A DNA stretch of 64,000 bases from Crotophaga sulcirostris (lineage: Eukaryota > Chordata > Aves > Cuculiformes > Crotophagidae), in the NCBI GenBank assembly GCA_013397455.1, contig VYZB01000296.1, forward strand, positions 552,685 to 616,684, read 5' to 3'. Made by a program: the position numbers and the translations under genes. Every line of letters starts with the position of its first letter. The stretch's first letter is position 1. Below, in pieces: positions 1 through 11,516 of the stretch. A model generated the notes under the pieces. The model was given only the letters and a program-made list of their open reading frames with translations. It had not been told where the DNA came from and did no database searches.

Positions 1-969
1 TTTGGTGTTTTACTCTTTGTTTTGTTTTCTTTTTGCCCTTTCTTTTTCACTTCACCTTGATACTCCCTTCCTCTTGTTCTTGAACATCTTCATTCACCTA
101 CAAGAACTTTGAAACTGCTCGTGTTAATGCAAAAATCATTAGACTCTTATTTTGTGACAAATATTTACCATTTATCTGGTGATGGAGGCAAAAACCCACC
201 AGACCCCAAGTCTGATGGGAGAAGCTGATGATGAGCAGTGGTGATCAGGATCCTCAGAGCAGTGAGGAGTGATGCCTTTTGCCAAGGCACATTTCTGCTA
301 GGTCATCTCCACCACAGCTGTGGCTTGAATTGTGAATAGCTGCCTCATCCAAAGACCAAACACTGTGCTCCTCAGCCCCCCCTATTTGAACTGCCTCCTG
401 AATAGCATTGCTCAAATGCTGTTCTCCAACAGTGACCAGGTACACCTACTGAATAGTCACATTTGAATCTTATTGCTTCATATTTTTAACTTAAGCCCTG
501 AAATGCTGAGACAGCTAAAAGGGTTCTGAGCCACTTTACAAATCACAATAATTAAAACATATGACCTGTGTTAAGTTGGTTAGTATATACGCTCTTCAAT
601 GTTTTTGCAAGAAAGGGATGACTTTAACAGTATTCTAGGCTAGGATTTACAAGATTTTGTCATTAAATATGCATTTTTATGCTGTTTCCACAACATGACT
701 TTCATTTTATTGCTAAAGTGGTATAAATTCCACTGTGAACACTCCCAGTCTGCAATGAAATGCTATTTATAGAAGAAACAAATGTAGCTGCAATCCTATA
801 TTGATGCTTTACTGGCCCAAGATGAGCTGTATTTCATACCTGACAATTATGAACAGAAAAGCAAGACAAGGAAATGCTGTTTCAAGTGATTGTTGGTTTC
901 ATGTGGCATCGTAGGAGATAACATCAAATAGTGACTAATAAGACTACCTGTCAGGATTACTTGAAATAC
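1..969. other. Non-coding stretch, no gene seen
   Basis: AT-rich unique-looking sequence. It starts with a T-rich stretch (about 1-60) and has no long open frame, recognised repeat or RNA gene. A 63-codon open frame on the minus strand (254-445) has no splice or start context that sets it apart from chance. Conserved regulatory elements could be present, but they cannot be recognised without a cross-species alignment. Confidence 0.6.
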
Positions 970-1311
970 CCTATCAGGGTGACAGTAACAAATTGTCCTT
1001 TTATGTTGTCTTTGTAGTTAGATGAACCATTCCCAGTTATCATTGCTGAAATAGTACTTTCAGAGGTCTGTGGAACTACAGCTTTTTCTGAGAACTTGGA
1101 CTTGGAGACACTCTGTGAAAGACTTGAGTGGTTGAGCTCTGTATGTGTAGTACATGGAGCCACAGTTTCCCTGCTGAAGGGCTGCTGAATATCAGTAGGT
1201 GTCACTGGTACTGGTGTAACTCCCCAGGAAGAGCTCTGTTCCAATCTGTGATCATCTAACCAAGTGATCTTGTCTTCTGAACGCGTAGAAGCACCTTTCC
1301 TTATTATCATA
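970..1311 (-). other. Exon-like open segment, unknown product
   Basis: Read on the minus strand, a pyrimidine-rich tract ending in TTTCCAG (1322-1312) looks like a good splice acceptor. It is followed by 342 bases (a multiple of three) open in one frame, and a possible donor, GG|GTATTT, lies at 969. The frame stays open to a TAA at about 957. The predicted peptide is rich in Ser and Thr, with stretches such as SSSWGVTPVPVTPT and SVSKSKFSEK. It has no hydrophobic segment, no cysteine pattern and no domain I recognise, so it would be a disordered region if real. A phase-symmetric exon on a minus-strand gene would fit. Against this, an open frame of this length is not rare by chance in 64 kb, the donor is only moderate, and no partner exon was identified. 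I cannot name a gene. Confidence 0.25.
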
Positions 1312-1409
1312 CTGGAAACCAAGAGGGGAAGGTTGTAGACTAAACCGTCAGGATGTTCTTGTACTGTGTGCTTACTGCATCTCTAATCTTGTATTTTATA
1401 GTGGGATAC

Positions 1410-1605
1410 TGTGGTGGGTCGACCCTGGCCGGACCCCAGATGTCCACCAAAGCTGCTTTGTCACTCCCCCTCTTCAGCTGGACTCCGAAAGAAAATATAA
1501 CCAAAGGATCGTGGGTTGAGATAAAGACAGGAATAGATCAGTCAGCAACTACTGTCACAGGCAAAACAGACTTGGGGAAATCGAGTTTTATTCTTTACTA
1601 TGTCA
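1410..1605 (+). mobile_element. Avian LTR-retrotransposon fragment
   Basis: The segment begins TGTGGTGGGTCGACCCTGGC and continues through landmarks such as CACCAAAGCTGCTTTGTCAC, GAGAAAATATAAC-like sequence, CTCGTGGGTTGAGATAA-like sequence and GGCAAAACAGACTTGGGGAAA. From memory this matches a common bird endogenous-retrovirus LTR family that starts with TGTGGTGGGTTGACCC. Only about 195 bases remain, and no matching end or target duplication is visible. It appears to stop where a CR1 tail starts at about 1609. A 93-codon plus-strand open frame across it (1353-1634) is incidental. The family name is not assigned; similarity was judged by eye. Confidence 0.65.
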
Positions 1606-1608
1606 TCC

Positions 1609-1708
1609 CAGAGGCACTAAAGGACATGGTTTAGTGTTGGACTTGGCATTGTTAGGTCTACGGTTGGACTTGATCTTAAAGGCCTTTTGTAACCTGAACT
1701 GTTCTGTG
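1609..1708 (+). mobile_element. CR1 LINE 3' end fragment
   Basis: The sequence contains GACATGGTTTAGTGTTGGAC, then CTTGGCATTGTTAGG, GGTTGGACTTGATCTTAAA and a degenerate CTTTTGTAACCTGAACTG. This is the order of blocks in the 3' untranslated end of avian CR1 LINEs (GGTTGGACT..GATCTTAAAGG..TTCCAACCT). The tail repeat is eroded, which suggests an old copy. It lies directly against an LTR fragment. Confidence 0.7.
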
Positions 1709-3870
1709 GTAGCATCCAAGGTTTGGGATATCTTGGCAGTGCTGAGGATATGATTGTCTGGTTGTGGTGGCTTTGGGCTTTGCAATCAATTTTTCTGTTA
1801 CTTTTCTTCTAATACAGACACGTGCCAAATATTCCCAGATGCCTCTTACTCACTTCTTTCTTCCTCTTCAACACTGCCTAATGGAAGTAGAAAATCTCTG
1901 GTGTCAGCAGATACTCTGAAAATCTTGTAAGAACTGCTAGATTCCTTGAGTTGATTTTAGAGTAGTTTGCTCTGGGGGAATCAAATGTGAATCTAGGTTT
2001 ATATATTTTCTGAAGACAAAAACTTTAAACAAGGAACTGCCCTCCCTCTACGGTTGCTGGCTAATCCAGTTACCCCAGCAAACAAGGAGTTTGCTTGAAA
2101 GAACTCCAACTCCAGCTGGATTAGCCTCAGGTGTGAGCAGCCTGGGAGGAATAAAATACTTCTGGCAGAGTAAATATTTCTCTTCCTTCCATCTTAGGTC
2201 CAGAACTTGCAGATTTTGTAGCTTTCTCCATGTCTGTGGGCACTAAAGCATTTGGCACTTAATGACAATTTTTCTTTCCTTTTTAATTCAAGGTGGTTTA
2301 TTTATGTGGGAAAAAATCCATTTCTGTTATGTCTTAGAAGTGAAATCATACAAAATGCAGAGCACTGGGTAGCAATTTGATATTTGTAGGCTTGAGACTT
2401 TACTCTAGCAATTGGTCATATGGTTTACTAGGGATTAGGCAAGAAAAAAACCCAACAATTTAGACAGATTTCTTGAAAATTTTGAAATGATAATCTGAAG
2501 AAATTCAGAAAAAATGTACGCACGTCTTTCTCATCCCAACACAAGTAAGTATATTAAGAAAACCTAAGAATCAGAAATAACACTGATATAATTTGTAATC
2601 TGAGATTCCTTGTGATTAAATCCAAAATGATGAAACACTAATCCCACTAAAGCTTTGTAAATGACATGGTCTCAGTGAAGGTGCTGTAAATGGATGGTAA
2701 ACTGTATTAGTTCTGATGTCATGGTAATTACACAGTTCTGAAGTCTTGATTGTGTAGCTGCAAATAACAACTTTACCTGTACTTTCCTGACATATTGAGT
2801 TTGAAGAGCTCCTGTCTCCAAGCAGCCCATTGCCATGCTGAGATCTATTTTGTCAATGACTACAGGATGCTCCACTCAGTATGCATATCTGTTGGGAAAG
2901 TGCTAATTTTCCTGGCAAGTGAAGGACTGAACATCTGCCAGTTTTCACTTTCCAGGCAGCAAACAATGTGAGGAAACCACTTTCCATGCTGTGGAGGTGT
3001 CAGTGCTGTCACAGGGTGCATTAATAGTGAGCAGGAGACGTAGCTACTCCTCAGCACTGGATGGTCAGTTTGTTAAACTCTAGGTAGCCTGATTTTGTCA
3101 ACCAATTAAACCTTAATATAATAGTATGATTTGGTGGAAGTTTTTTTTTGAGAAACTAAGTAGTTTTTGGACAGATGTGCAAATGTATTAAATGTAACAC
3201 TTTCCACCTCATCCTCAATTCAAAATAAAGAAAAAACCCCACAAAACCCCTGATGTACCCACACCAAACCCAAGGAAAAAGACCACAGACCCTAGACCCA
3301 ATAGTATATTATTTAAAAATTCCTTTCCTACAGCTCTCACTGAGCTAATGTGGTTTTCATAATGAGGCTGTAGAACATCTGCTGTATTTGGGAAATGAAG
3401 GAAGACAAGGCTGTTTGGAAGAGTGTGTGTGTGGGGAAGTAGCCCTGCTCAGAGAACACCACCCAGCTGTCTTACAAGTTTCAGTGTAATCAGGTTACAT
3501 TTTAATGTGCATAATGTGATATTATGTGTGGAGGAAGGTTATAAAAGCAAATGAAATGATAGCAGGTTCTTTTACAGCTCAGTTAATGTACAGTGTAACT
3601 ATTTTTACACACCTTGTTGAAAGAAAAGAATCCTTTAAAATACAGACTTTAAAAAAATGTTTAATCTAATAGCATGTTTATTGCCATCAGACCCTGGGAA
3701 AGGGCATACTCTAAAGAGGGCAACCACCTCTGGTCCTTGTGTGCTGGAGGTCAGGTGTGAAAAGTGCTGCCCGTTGGGAGAGATTGACTGAGACATTTCC
3801 ACGGTGTGTGGCCATGTAGCCACTACTTCAGATAAATTCTCTCTTAAACTACCAGAACTCACCTGTCAAA
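1709..3870. other. Non-coding stretch with one nested inverted repeat
   Basis: AT-rich sequence without a recognisable gene. The one clear structure is the nested inverted repeat at 2059-2126. There is an A/C-rich patch around 3225-3260 and a short GT run near 3423. The open frames here (60-75 codons) look like chance. Confidence 0.55.
2059..2126. repeat. Nested inverted repeat with two GGATTA sites
   Basis: Arms GGCTAATCCAG (2059-2069) and CTGGATTAGCC (2116-2126) are perfect 11-bp reverse complements. Inside them, AGCAAAC and GTTTGCT form a second perfect 7-bp stem around the loop AAGGA. Each outer arm carries TAATCC/GGATTA, the core bound by bicoid-class (Lys50) homeodomains such as OTX, PITX and GSC. 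The structure is seen directly; any regulatory role is inference. Confidence 0.6.
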
Positions 3871-3914
3871 CCCTTTACTTTAAGCGTATTTACCCTTTAC
3901 TTTAAGCGTATTTA
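3871..3914. repeat. Perfect tandem duplication of a 22-bp unit
   Basis: Two identical 22-bp copies (3871-3892 and 3893-3914), each starting CCCTTTACTTTAAGCG, lie head to tail with no mismatch. The lack of divergence points to a recent slippage or duplication event, or an assembly artefact. Confidence 0.9.
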
Positions 3915-6900
3915 ATGCAAAAAATACATACATTTTCAGACAGTAATCTGAAATCCCTACAGCAAGGTCCAGACCAGCTGAATATTTATTATACTGGCAC
4001 TGCATTTCTGGTCCTGCTTGATTATTGTTTTTTCCACTAATTTTTTTTTTTCTTTCCTGCTAAAAAAAACCCACCAAATCCACATACCTGTGTCCTTAAA
4101 AATAGAACTGCTTCAATATTGAGTACTTTGCAAGTGTCTATATCGACCTGAGTGACGTAGGCATTCTATTTGATTTCTATCTTTATTAGGAAAAATGACT
4201 TGGTTAGGACCATAATAACACATGCTCTGTGTCAGTGCCTGTACCTGGACTGAGGCTGCTCCCAGGGCATGAGCCAGTTTGCTGATAACAGCTGTCTGGG
4301 CAGCATCATTGCATGCTGGGAATATTTAAGGACATATCTTCTTGATATAATTATTAAGTGCTCTCCTCCCTCCCCCCTTTTCTTTGCTGGGAAGTGCAGC
4401 CAGGCTGGCTGACAACTGGGAATTTACAGAGTGCGTGTGCCTTGAGATGAAGAGTTTGCAAGGAAAATTATAGTTGTATCCATGAGCTCAGGAAAGGGAA
4501 TATATTCTCAATTTATTTAACAAGGTGGTTAGTGCTAAGGCTTTCTTTCACAAAGTGGCAATATAACTTTCTCTTATCAAAGAAATGTTGTTACTAAAAC
4601 TCATTTAAATACTGCAGGGGAACTTGCCTGTTGAATCTTCAGGCCACGAGTACACCAAGTAATAAATAATAATAAGCAAATTAAAAAGCAAGCAAACTAT
4701 CTGACTACCAGAAATGTTCACAATAAATAATATATGCCTAATCTACGCCAGGGCCTTTCCAGAGGAACAGTTCTCAAAGGCTGGTGAAGAGCACACAGCA
4801 GATGCTTCTGAGCATCGCTGCAGCCAGAGTGAGGGCTTCACCCCTCGCAGCACTGCACAGTTTGCAATGCAGCAGGTGTAGGATGAGCATCTTTATATCC
4901 CTTTATCTTACCAGTAGCAAAGAAATCTGTCTGAAACAATCCACTCTCTTCTAAGACTTTTTTTTCTATCTCAAAACACTAACAAAGGATTGTCAGCACA
5001 AACGAGGCTGCTGGATATAAAAGTTATAGAACAGCAAAACTACTTCAGCACTTCTCCAATATTTGCTTAAATAAAACCTACTTATTAAATTTCTTTCACC
5101 CATGGCCTTCCTCTCATGTACCCTGGTTGTGTTGCTTTTCATGTCAAATTTTGTGAAGGATTTCACTGCTGCGCTTGCAGGCATGAGTCTCCAAATATTT
5201 CAAACAAATATGGATGAGATACATGAAACAGAACCAGCAACCGGTAGCTAAACGGTGCTGACCAGTACAGATCACTTTTTGCAACTGATTTAATAAGAAA
5301 TACTAATCCTTCCATATAAAACACTTGTTATTTTAATAAAACATTCATTTTATACCTAAAAATAATGTTAAGGGAGTAGCTTTTGGAACAGCAAAGGTTG
5401 GGCAAGCCATTTATACTAAATGCTTAAATAAATCTTCTATGGCTCATCATTATCTCACAGTGTCCTTGTGCTAAGGGAACACATCTGACCTTGAGTTAAA
5501 TCCTTTTAGTTCAGGATATTTCTGTTGAGATGCATTAGATGTGCACACTATGAGTAAAAAGTCCTCTGAGGCAGCCCAGTATGCCTTCATAAAGTTTCCC
5601 TTTGGTAAGTAAATTGTATTGTCAACACTGCCCGCCCCCTCCCCCCCCCTTTTTTTTTTTTTGTAGTGTTTCATGACCTGAGCCATGATTTCTTTCCATT
5701 TACAGCTGTCACAGCCTTGGGCCAAGGTGTCTACAGGAGCTCCTTGCACTAGAAATGATCATTTTATGTGGTTCTGCTATCTGAGCTCGGTTCCCACACA
5801 CACTGTCTTGGCGATACTCAAGTTTTAGACCAGGAGTTTTTAAATTGTCAGACTGATCTGCAAACAACAACATTCTTTCTGAGAACGTTTTACATGTCCT
5901 AAGTCTTTGCAGGAGTTACCTTATGCCGTTATTGTCCCCTATCTAGGACAACAACATGGAACCTGGCAGAATCCTATCTGGACCAACACCGACACAGCGG
6001 AGATGCCCTGAGCTCACCATGGTAGTATCTGAACCTCCATGAGATACTTGGTCGGGTACCAGTCAACAGGCAAGTCATTAGTGTTACCTAGGGATAGTTT
6101 GGAACCAGGGACAGTTCGTTACCTCCCTATCTTTTGCTTCAAAGAGAGATGGTGATCGCTGCCGTTCAGCATCAGCTCCTCATGGCAGGCAGCCAGGAGA
6201 GAGAAGGCAGAGTTACACCCAGTGAAGTCTTGAATGTCAACACAGAGAAATGCCAACATAAAACACAAGTGGGTTCCAGCTCGCAGCCAGGCTCACATTT
6301 TAAATTCTGAAGTGTTTAAAAGGCCCAAGGTGATACTTTTATGAAACTTGTTTAATGAATTTAAAATATTTATTAGAAAGGCCCAGTGAGATGTTACAAT
6401 TAAAAAGGAAAGTCTGATTTATAAGGATGATCTTTTGATTAGACATATGCTGAACTCTCTGAAAATTGGCTGGTGAGCAGAGCTTTGCTAACAAGCTTTT
6501 CATGTCTAAAGCTTTTGATCCATTAGGGTAAGAAACGAAGAGAAAGTTGGGTACGTGCAGCACGTGACTTGCAGTTACTGCTCTCCTTGGGCTGCTGGGA
6601 CAGATATATACTGCTGTCAGTAAAACTAAACTATAATTTGGGTGGGAATCTAGGTACTGGAAAAACCTTTTAGAAATAAGGCAACCAAGTAGTTGGGAGA
6701 GCTGGGCAAAGTGCACCTGCGTCCAAGCGTTCAGCATTAATTCTTCCAGTGTGCTGTGGTTGTGAGAATTTTGATTAAGGCAGATATAAGGAGGAATTAG
6801 TGAAAACTGAATTTGTATTTTTATAAGAAGTTTCAGAAGGTTTATACTGGGGCACAGGGCAGAGTGTGATGTAGCGTATTCTGTAGATGTTGTGTAGTAG

Positions 6901-8626
6901 TGTAGAAGTAAAATAATCCGTTTCCATTACTGTTGTAAATAAGTTCTGGAGCTTCAGAGTAACTTATGTTGGAAACCTGAATTCTGTGGCTGCATGGAAG
7001 CACCGTATGAATCGCGTGTATCTTGGGATGTAAGGCACCTTGCAACCAGTTCTCACGTCTTTCAGTAACAATAATTTTAATTCCTTGTGTTATTGCAGGT
7101 ACTCTCATTGTATCTTGAGGGTCTGTTCCAAGCAATATGGATAGGTAATAAGAAATTAAAATTAAATAGTAAAATTTCAGAATTGCTGTGGAAGAGTTTG
7201 ACATTTGATCTCCAGAGCTCTTCCAAATTTCCCAGACAAGCTATAAAAAGTCTAGCAAAGATTTTGAAAAACTCTATGAGCAAGTTTCCTTGGGAACAAT
7301 TATCTTCTAAAAGGCTTTCTGTGCAAAGAAGTACCCTGATAGGGAAAGTTTAATATCCTTGCTTTATATCCTCATGTAACTGGCATATGCATTTAACATT
7401 TGAAGTCAGAAAAGCCAAACTTATTAAAATATATGTGTAGAGAGAATAGTAATGTGTATATAATTTATATTTATTGAATTCCTGGGGTTTTTTTTTGTTT
7501 TGTTTTACATGACTGGTGCTGGTTCTGTCATGTATTTTGATTCTGTAACCAAAACATGAAGATGCTATTGCTTATGTTTTCTAGTCAATGATCTAGATTT
7601 TTCAGGGAAAGTCACTTTGCTAGTATCTGACAAACTCATTTACTAAATTTTTGTGTTTTCTACTTGACCAAAAAAAAAAAAAATCATAAATTTCCTGATG
7701 TTGCTTTGAAGTTCCTGTATTCCTCCTATGAGTAGAAGAGCAAATTAATCGGCACAGACTTGAGAGTTGCATAGGCTTTAGAGATCAATGGGAAAATATT
7801 TTATGAGCAAGTGAGCTGCAAGACGCTCTAGGATTTTGTCTGCTCAGGGTTAATTTAGCCCATCACACTTTCCCAGCAGCAAGCCCAATGCTCTTTCAGA
7901 GTTTAACAACCCATCTTTCAGGGGCTGAATAAAAAGATGAGGTACAAGAGGTCTGAAATGCACCCTGAAGCTGCTGGAGCACCAGGTCTTGCTGGTGTTT
8001 TGTCTTACTTTATTCTGCAGCGTGCTGTGCTCTGCCTGCCTTTCCCTAGGACAGCTGGCTGCTCGTCAGGGGGCCTTTCAAGATGAAACATGCTGGAAAG
8101 AATAAATAATTATTATTATTTTGCAGCTATCGTGGTTATGAATCTTAAATTTATAGACTCCAGACTGTAGCCACACTCCATGCAAGGAGCAAGAAAAAAA
8201 AAATAAGTAATTACATGCTAAAATGGCTGAAATCCTTGTCTGTAGCCTTCAGTACTAGACCTTTTGGAAGTGTTTTTCTTAAGTTGTATTTGTTATTAGG
8301 TTACGCAGCTATTGAGCTGTATATTGTAATGGACAAATGTAAAAAGCTCCAAGTTCCTCAGCCTGTCCCCTGTTGTGGTTTGCAGGGTGCACCTGGGTGT
8401 CCACCTGGCTGGCTCGGCCCGCTCAGACAGCTGCGAGGAGCAGCGCGGCCTGTGCCTGCTGGGTTCCTCACACATGTTTTAGCAAGTGCTTTGGTCAAAT
8501 AAAACATAAACAATTATTTCCAGTATTTTAAGGTCTAATCTCTTTTAATCTCTTTTTTTGTTGTTGTTGGTTGGTTGCTTTTTATTTTGTTTGTTTGTTT
8601 TGTGTTGTTTCCCCATCTCCTCCTAG
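3915..8626. other. Non-coding stretch with homopolymer tracts
   Basis: No supportable gene. It holds the C/T tract at 5631-5662, a 14-A run at 7670-7683 and a short ATT run at about 8110-8123. A 132-codon minus-strand open frame (6339-6737) and overlapping opposite-strand frames near 7077-7353 show no coding hallmark. A T-rich region (8545-8610) leads into the exon-like segment at 8627. Confidence 0.55.
5631..5662. repeat. C/T homopolymer tract (C9 T13)
   Basis: A C-rich run (CCCGCCCCCT followed by nine C) passes straight into thirteen T, giving a pure oligopurine strand on the complement. Such tracts are prone to slippage and sequencing error, so the lengths should be treated as approximate. 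Confidence 0.85.
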
Positions 8627-8766
8627 AACTGAAGGCTGGAGGAAGGAGTCTCACGTATGTCAGTCAGATGTAACAGACACTGCTGAGTATTGGGCCAAAC
8701 TCAACGTGACAGCATTGAAGGGTTTGAAGATCCATGGAGGGGATAAAAACTTTATTTTGGAAGCGG
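8627..8766 (+). other. Exon-like open segment, unknown product
   Basis: A pyrimidine-rich tract ending CCCATCTCCTCCTAG (to 8626) precedes 140 bases open in one frame, followed by a reasonable donor CGG|GTAAGG at 8767. The peptide includes EGWRKESHVC, DTAEYWAKLNVTALKGLK and GGDKNFILEAG. No family is recognised. The frame also continues past the donor to a stop at about 8853 and runs upstream through the T-rich tract, so the open frame by itself is not strong evidence. Chance is a real alternative. Confidence 0.15.
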
Positions 8767-11479
8767 GTAAGGATAACAAAGACACTATAGCATCTCTTCC
8801 TTACCTGGATTTCCTTACTCATCCTTCTCAAAATGTCCACTGCCACCACATGTAACAGCTTCACAGTGAAGAAGCCTTCAGCTACTCCTGCCCCCCCTTC
8901 TTTTAACAAATGTTCTAAAGATGACCCTGAAATACACCCGGGGAATGTAGCTATAGTTTTCAGTGGGAAATCCAGTGTCTATCTTGTATGATTCATTCCC
9001 ACTGTAATCTCTCATTATCTTAAAGAAAAATGACAGGTTGAATTGTGTATTCCTCTTTTTTTTAATTATTTTTTATTTTATTTTTTCTTTGTGCATAAAA
9101 TCTTATTATTTTCTCTTGCTGCTTAAATAGACAAGAAGGTTTTAATATTGTTTCTAGGGGAGAAGAAAAGTCTTTTAGACATTAAGTGTCACGTCTTCTT
9201 GTTGCTTTCTGTATTTAAAAACTCCTTTTAATAATAAGCCTGATCTTGCAGTGCGCTCTTTCAGGAGGAATGTGAATTCATGAGAAGGCTCTGAATGGGA
9301 GCTTAATCTATCCCTCAGAGATGGCTTCAGTCAAATCTCTGGTGGCCTCCAACCTTCATGAGACCAACTTGCCCACATTAGGTCTCCCTTCTGAATATTT
9401 CCAGAACTGGGGCTTTTCATACTCCATTTAGTCACCATGTAAGAATTCCTCAATTTCTTTTTTTATTTGATTATTCAGAAGATCTGATAGAGTGAAACAG
9501 ATGTATGTTTTCTGGGTGATAGATATCGGAATAAATTTTTGAAGAAGTACAAATACGAAATATATTGGATAATTTTCTGTAAAAAAAAGCTTCAAAACTG
9601 ATCAGCTTGGTATGAACCTTGCTGTTTGAATTTGGCACTCCATGCAACAATTAATATCTTTTTTTGGTAATGTGGAGAGAAATGAAGAACTCAAAATATA
9701 TTGCAGATCTTATCTAGGTAGAATAAAGTTTTCCAACTTGACACTGCAGAGAATGTAGGGACATTACCTTAGGATGCCTGATTAAGCTGGGTTTTGTTTC
9801 TTATCTTGGTGTCTTGTTTTGTGTTGACAGACTGCAACTTACAAGTGCTATACATTTGGTAAATAACTGCATTTCTTACTCTACAAATTGTTCTGCAATA
9901 TTTTTAATATCACAGACTCTTCACTATATAGAAAACTAAGAATATGTGGCCTTTGGTCGTGTTTGTGCAGCTTCTCCATCCCCAAAATTGCATAACTCAA
10001 TTTCTACCAAAACTATTTAAGTCAAAAATGAAGACTGATACCCACTCTGAACTTCACTTCTGGTGAGCCGTGGCGTGAGGCTGCCAGAAATCTGTTCCTC
10101 AAACAGTGAAAACATTGTAGAACAAAGCTTTATTTGATGCAAAATCCAGAAGGATGATATTGAGGATCGCTTTAAAAATTTTAATTTTTGTAATGCTAAT
10201 GAACTTTCTTCTCTTCCTTTATTATATTTGGTAGGAGAATTGTAAAATAAGGAAAGCAGATATTAGAATTACAAGGGCAATCATGCTTCATAATCGCCAC
10301 GAAGCAGAGGCTTTTATTTCAGCAATGAACAGGAAACTTTCAGGACAGTGGCATTAATTTTCTTGCTTTGGTAGGCAGGTCCAAATTAACCAATTATGGA
10401 CATATGATGAAGTACAAATCACAGCTGGAGTAAATCAGCTGCATAGAGCATTTGCTGCACCATAGATGATGATTAATAAAGCTCAAGGTAGCATTCTTAA
10501 AGCTATTTAGGCTCTTTCTGTGTGAAAACATCTGAAATTTGAAACCTTTTAGGGACTTTTTTCATGTATTTGGCTTGCAAGAGTTTTTTTTATATAGTTG
10601 AGTACAAGAAATCTTTATGCAAGTCCACATACTCTTAGTACAACAAAGACTTCTAGGGAAAGAAATATGGCTGTTTAAATCAGAATTCACATCTGTTGAT
10701 GTAAGTGCTTTGTCAATAGTGTGGAGTTTTGTTGGTTTTTTTCTTTTTCTTGCTCAGCTTGGAGCGAGTGCAGATGGGGACAAGTGTGGTTATTTCTGAC
10801 AGCGATTGTGTGAATGCGTTACACATGACATAACTGAATAGCAAGGAGATGCTGAGTGATGAGACATATAAGGATCGAGGGGCAGCCGTATGGCAGATTT
10901 TGTTCTTCGTGGCTTTAGGAGGCATTTGCAATATGTGATTATATTTTATCTCATATTACTTTGAAAGCAGTTTGGACAGCATGTATTCTTTTCTTTTATA
11001 TGAGTTGTGTTCTTTGAGCTCTTGAACATTTTTTTTTTCCATTTATTTTTCTGGAAGTGGTTCAAATGACATTTGGAGAAGTTAGTGAGACAATTTGTAA
11101 TTTATTTTGGGTATGTTTGTTTTGTTTTGTTTTTCTTTTGGGCATGATCCAAAGCTGCTTGAAGGCAATAGAATAGCCTCATTGACTCTGAAGAGCTATG
11201 GGTTAGGCCCTCAATGAGAGTTGTTAGCCTACTGTCAATTAGGTGATATCTCCATATGTGAAATTATAAAATACAAGTGTAAATATTATAGCTTAATTTT
11301 TTTTAATATTGGATTGCTTTTCTCTTTTTGCAGCCTTATACTACCTTGCTGGCCCTAGATGTGATGAGAAATTCTGGTACAGGAACCACTTTAAAGTAAC
11401 CAAAGACTGTTAGACTGATGATTACTGGTGCCAACAGAGGAAAGTTAAGGAAAGGAAGTTAAAATCCAGATTTATTGTT

Positions 11480-11516
11480 GCAATGTGGATTTTTGGCAAT
11501 GTGGATTTTTGGCAAT
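11480..11516. repeat. Tandem repeat, 16-bp unit, about 2.3 copies
   Basis: GCAATGTGGATTTTTG occurs twice in a row (11480-11495 and 11496-11511) and is followed by the first five bases of a third copy. The copies are identical. Confidence 0.9.

Noticed and set aside
1353..1634. 93-codon plus-strand open frame with a hydrophobic start resembling a signal peptide
   Set aside because: Most of it is the LTR fragment; the hydrophobic start is AT-rich flank translated by chance.
8362..8420. TGTTGTGGTTTGCAGGGTG, possible start of another LTR
   Set aside because: Similarity is limited to a few bases, with no matching end or target duplication.
11341..11414. Acceptor-like TTTTTGCAG followed by a short open frame ending in TAG
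   Set aside because: Only about 25 codons, no nearby clear polyadenylation signal, and alternative frames are equally good.
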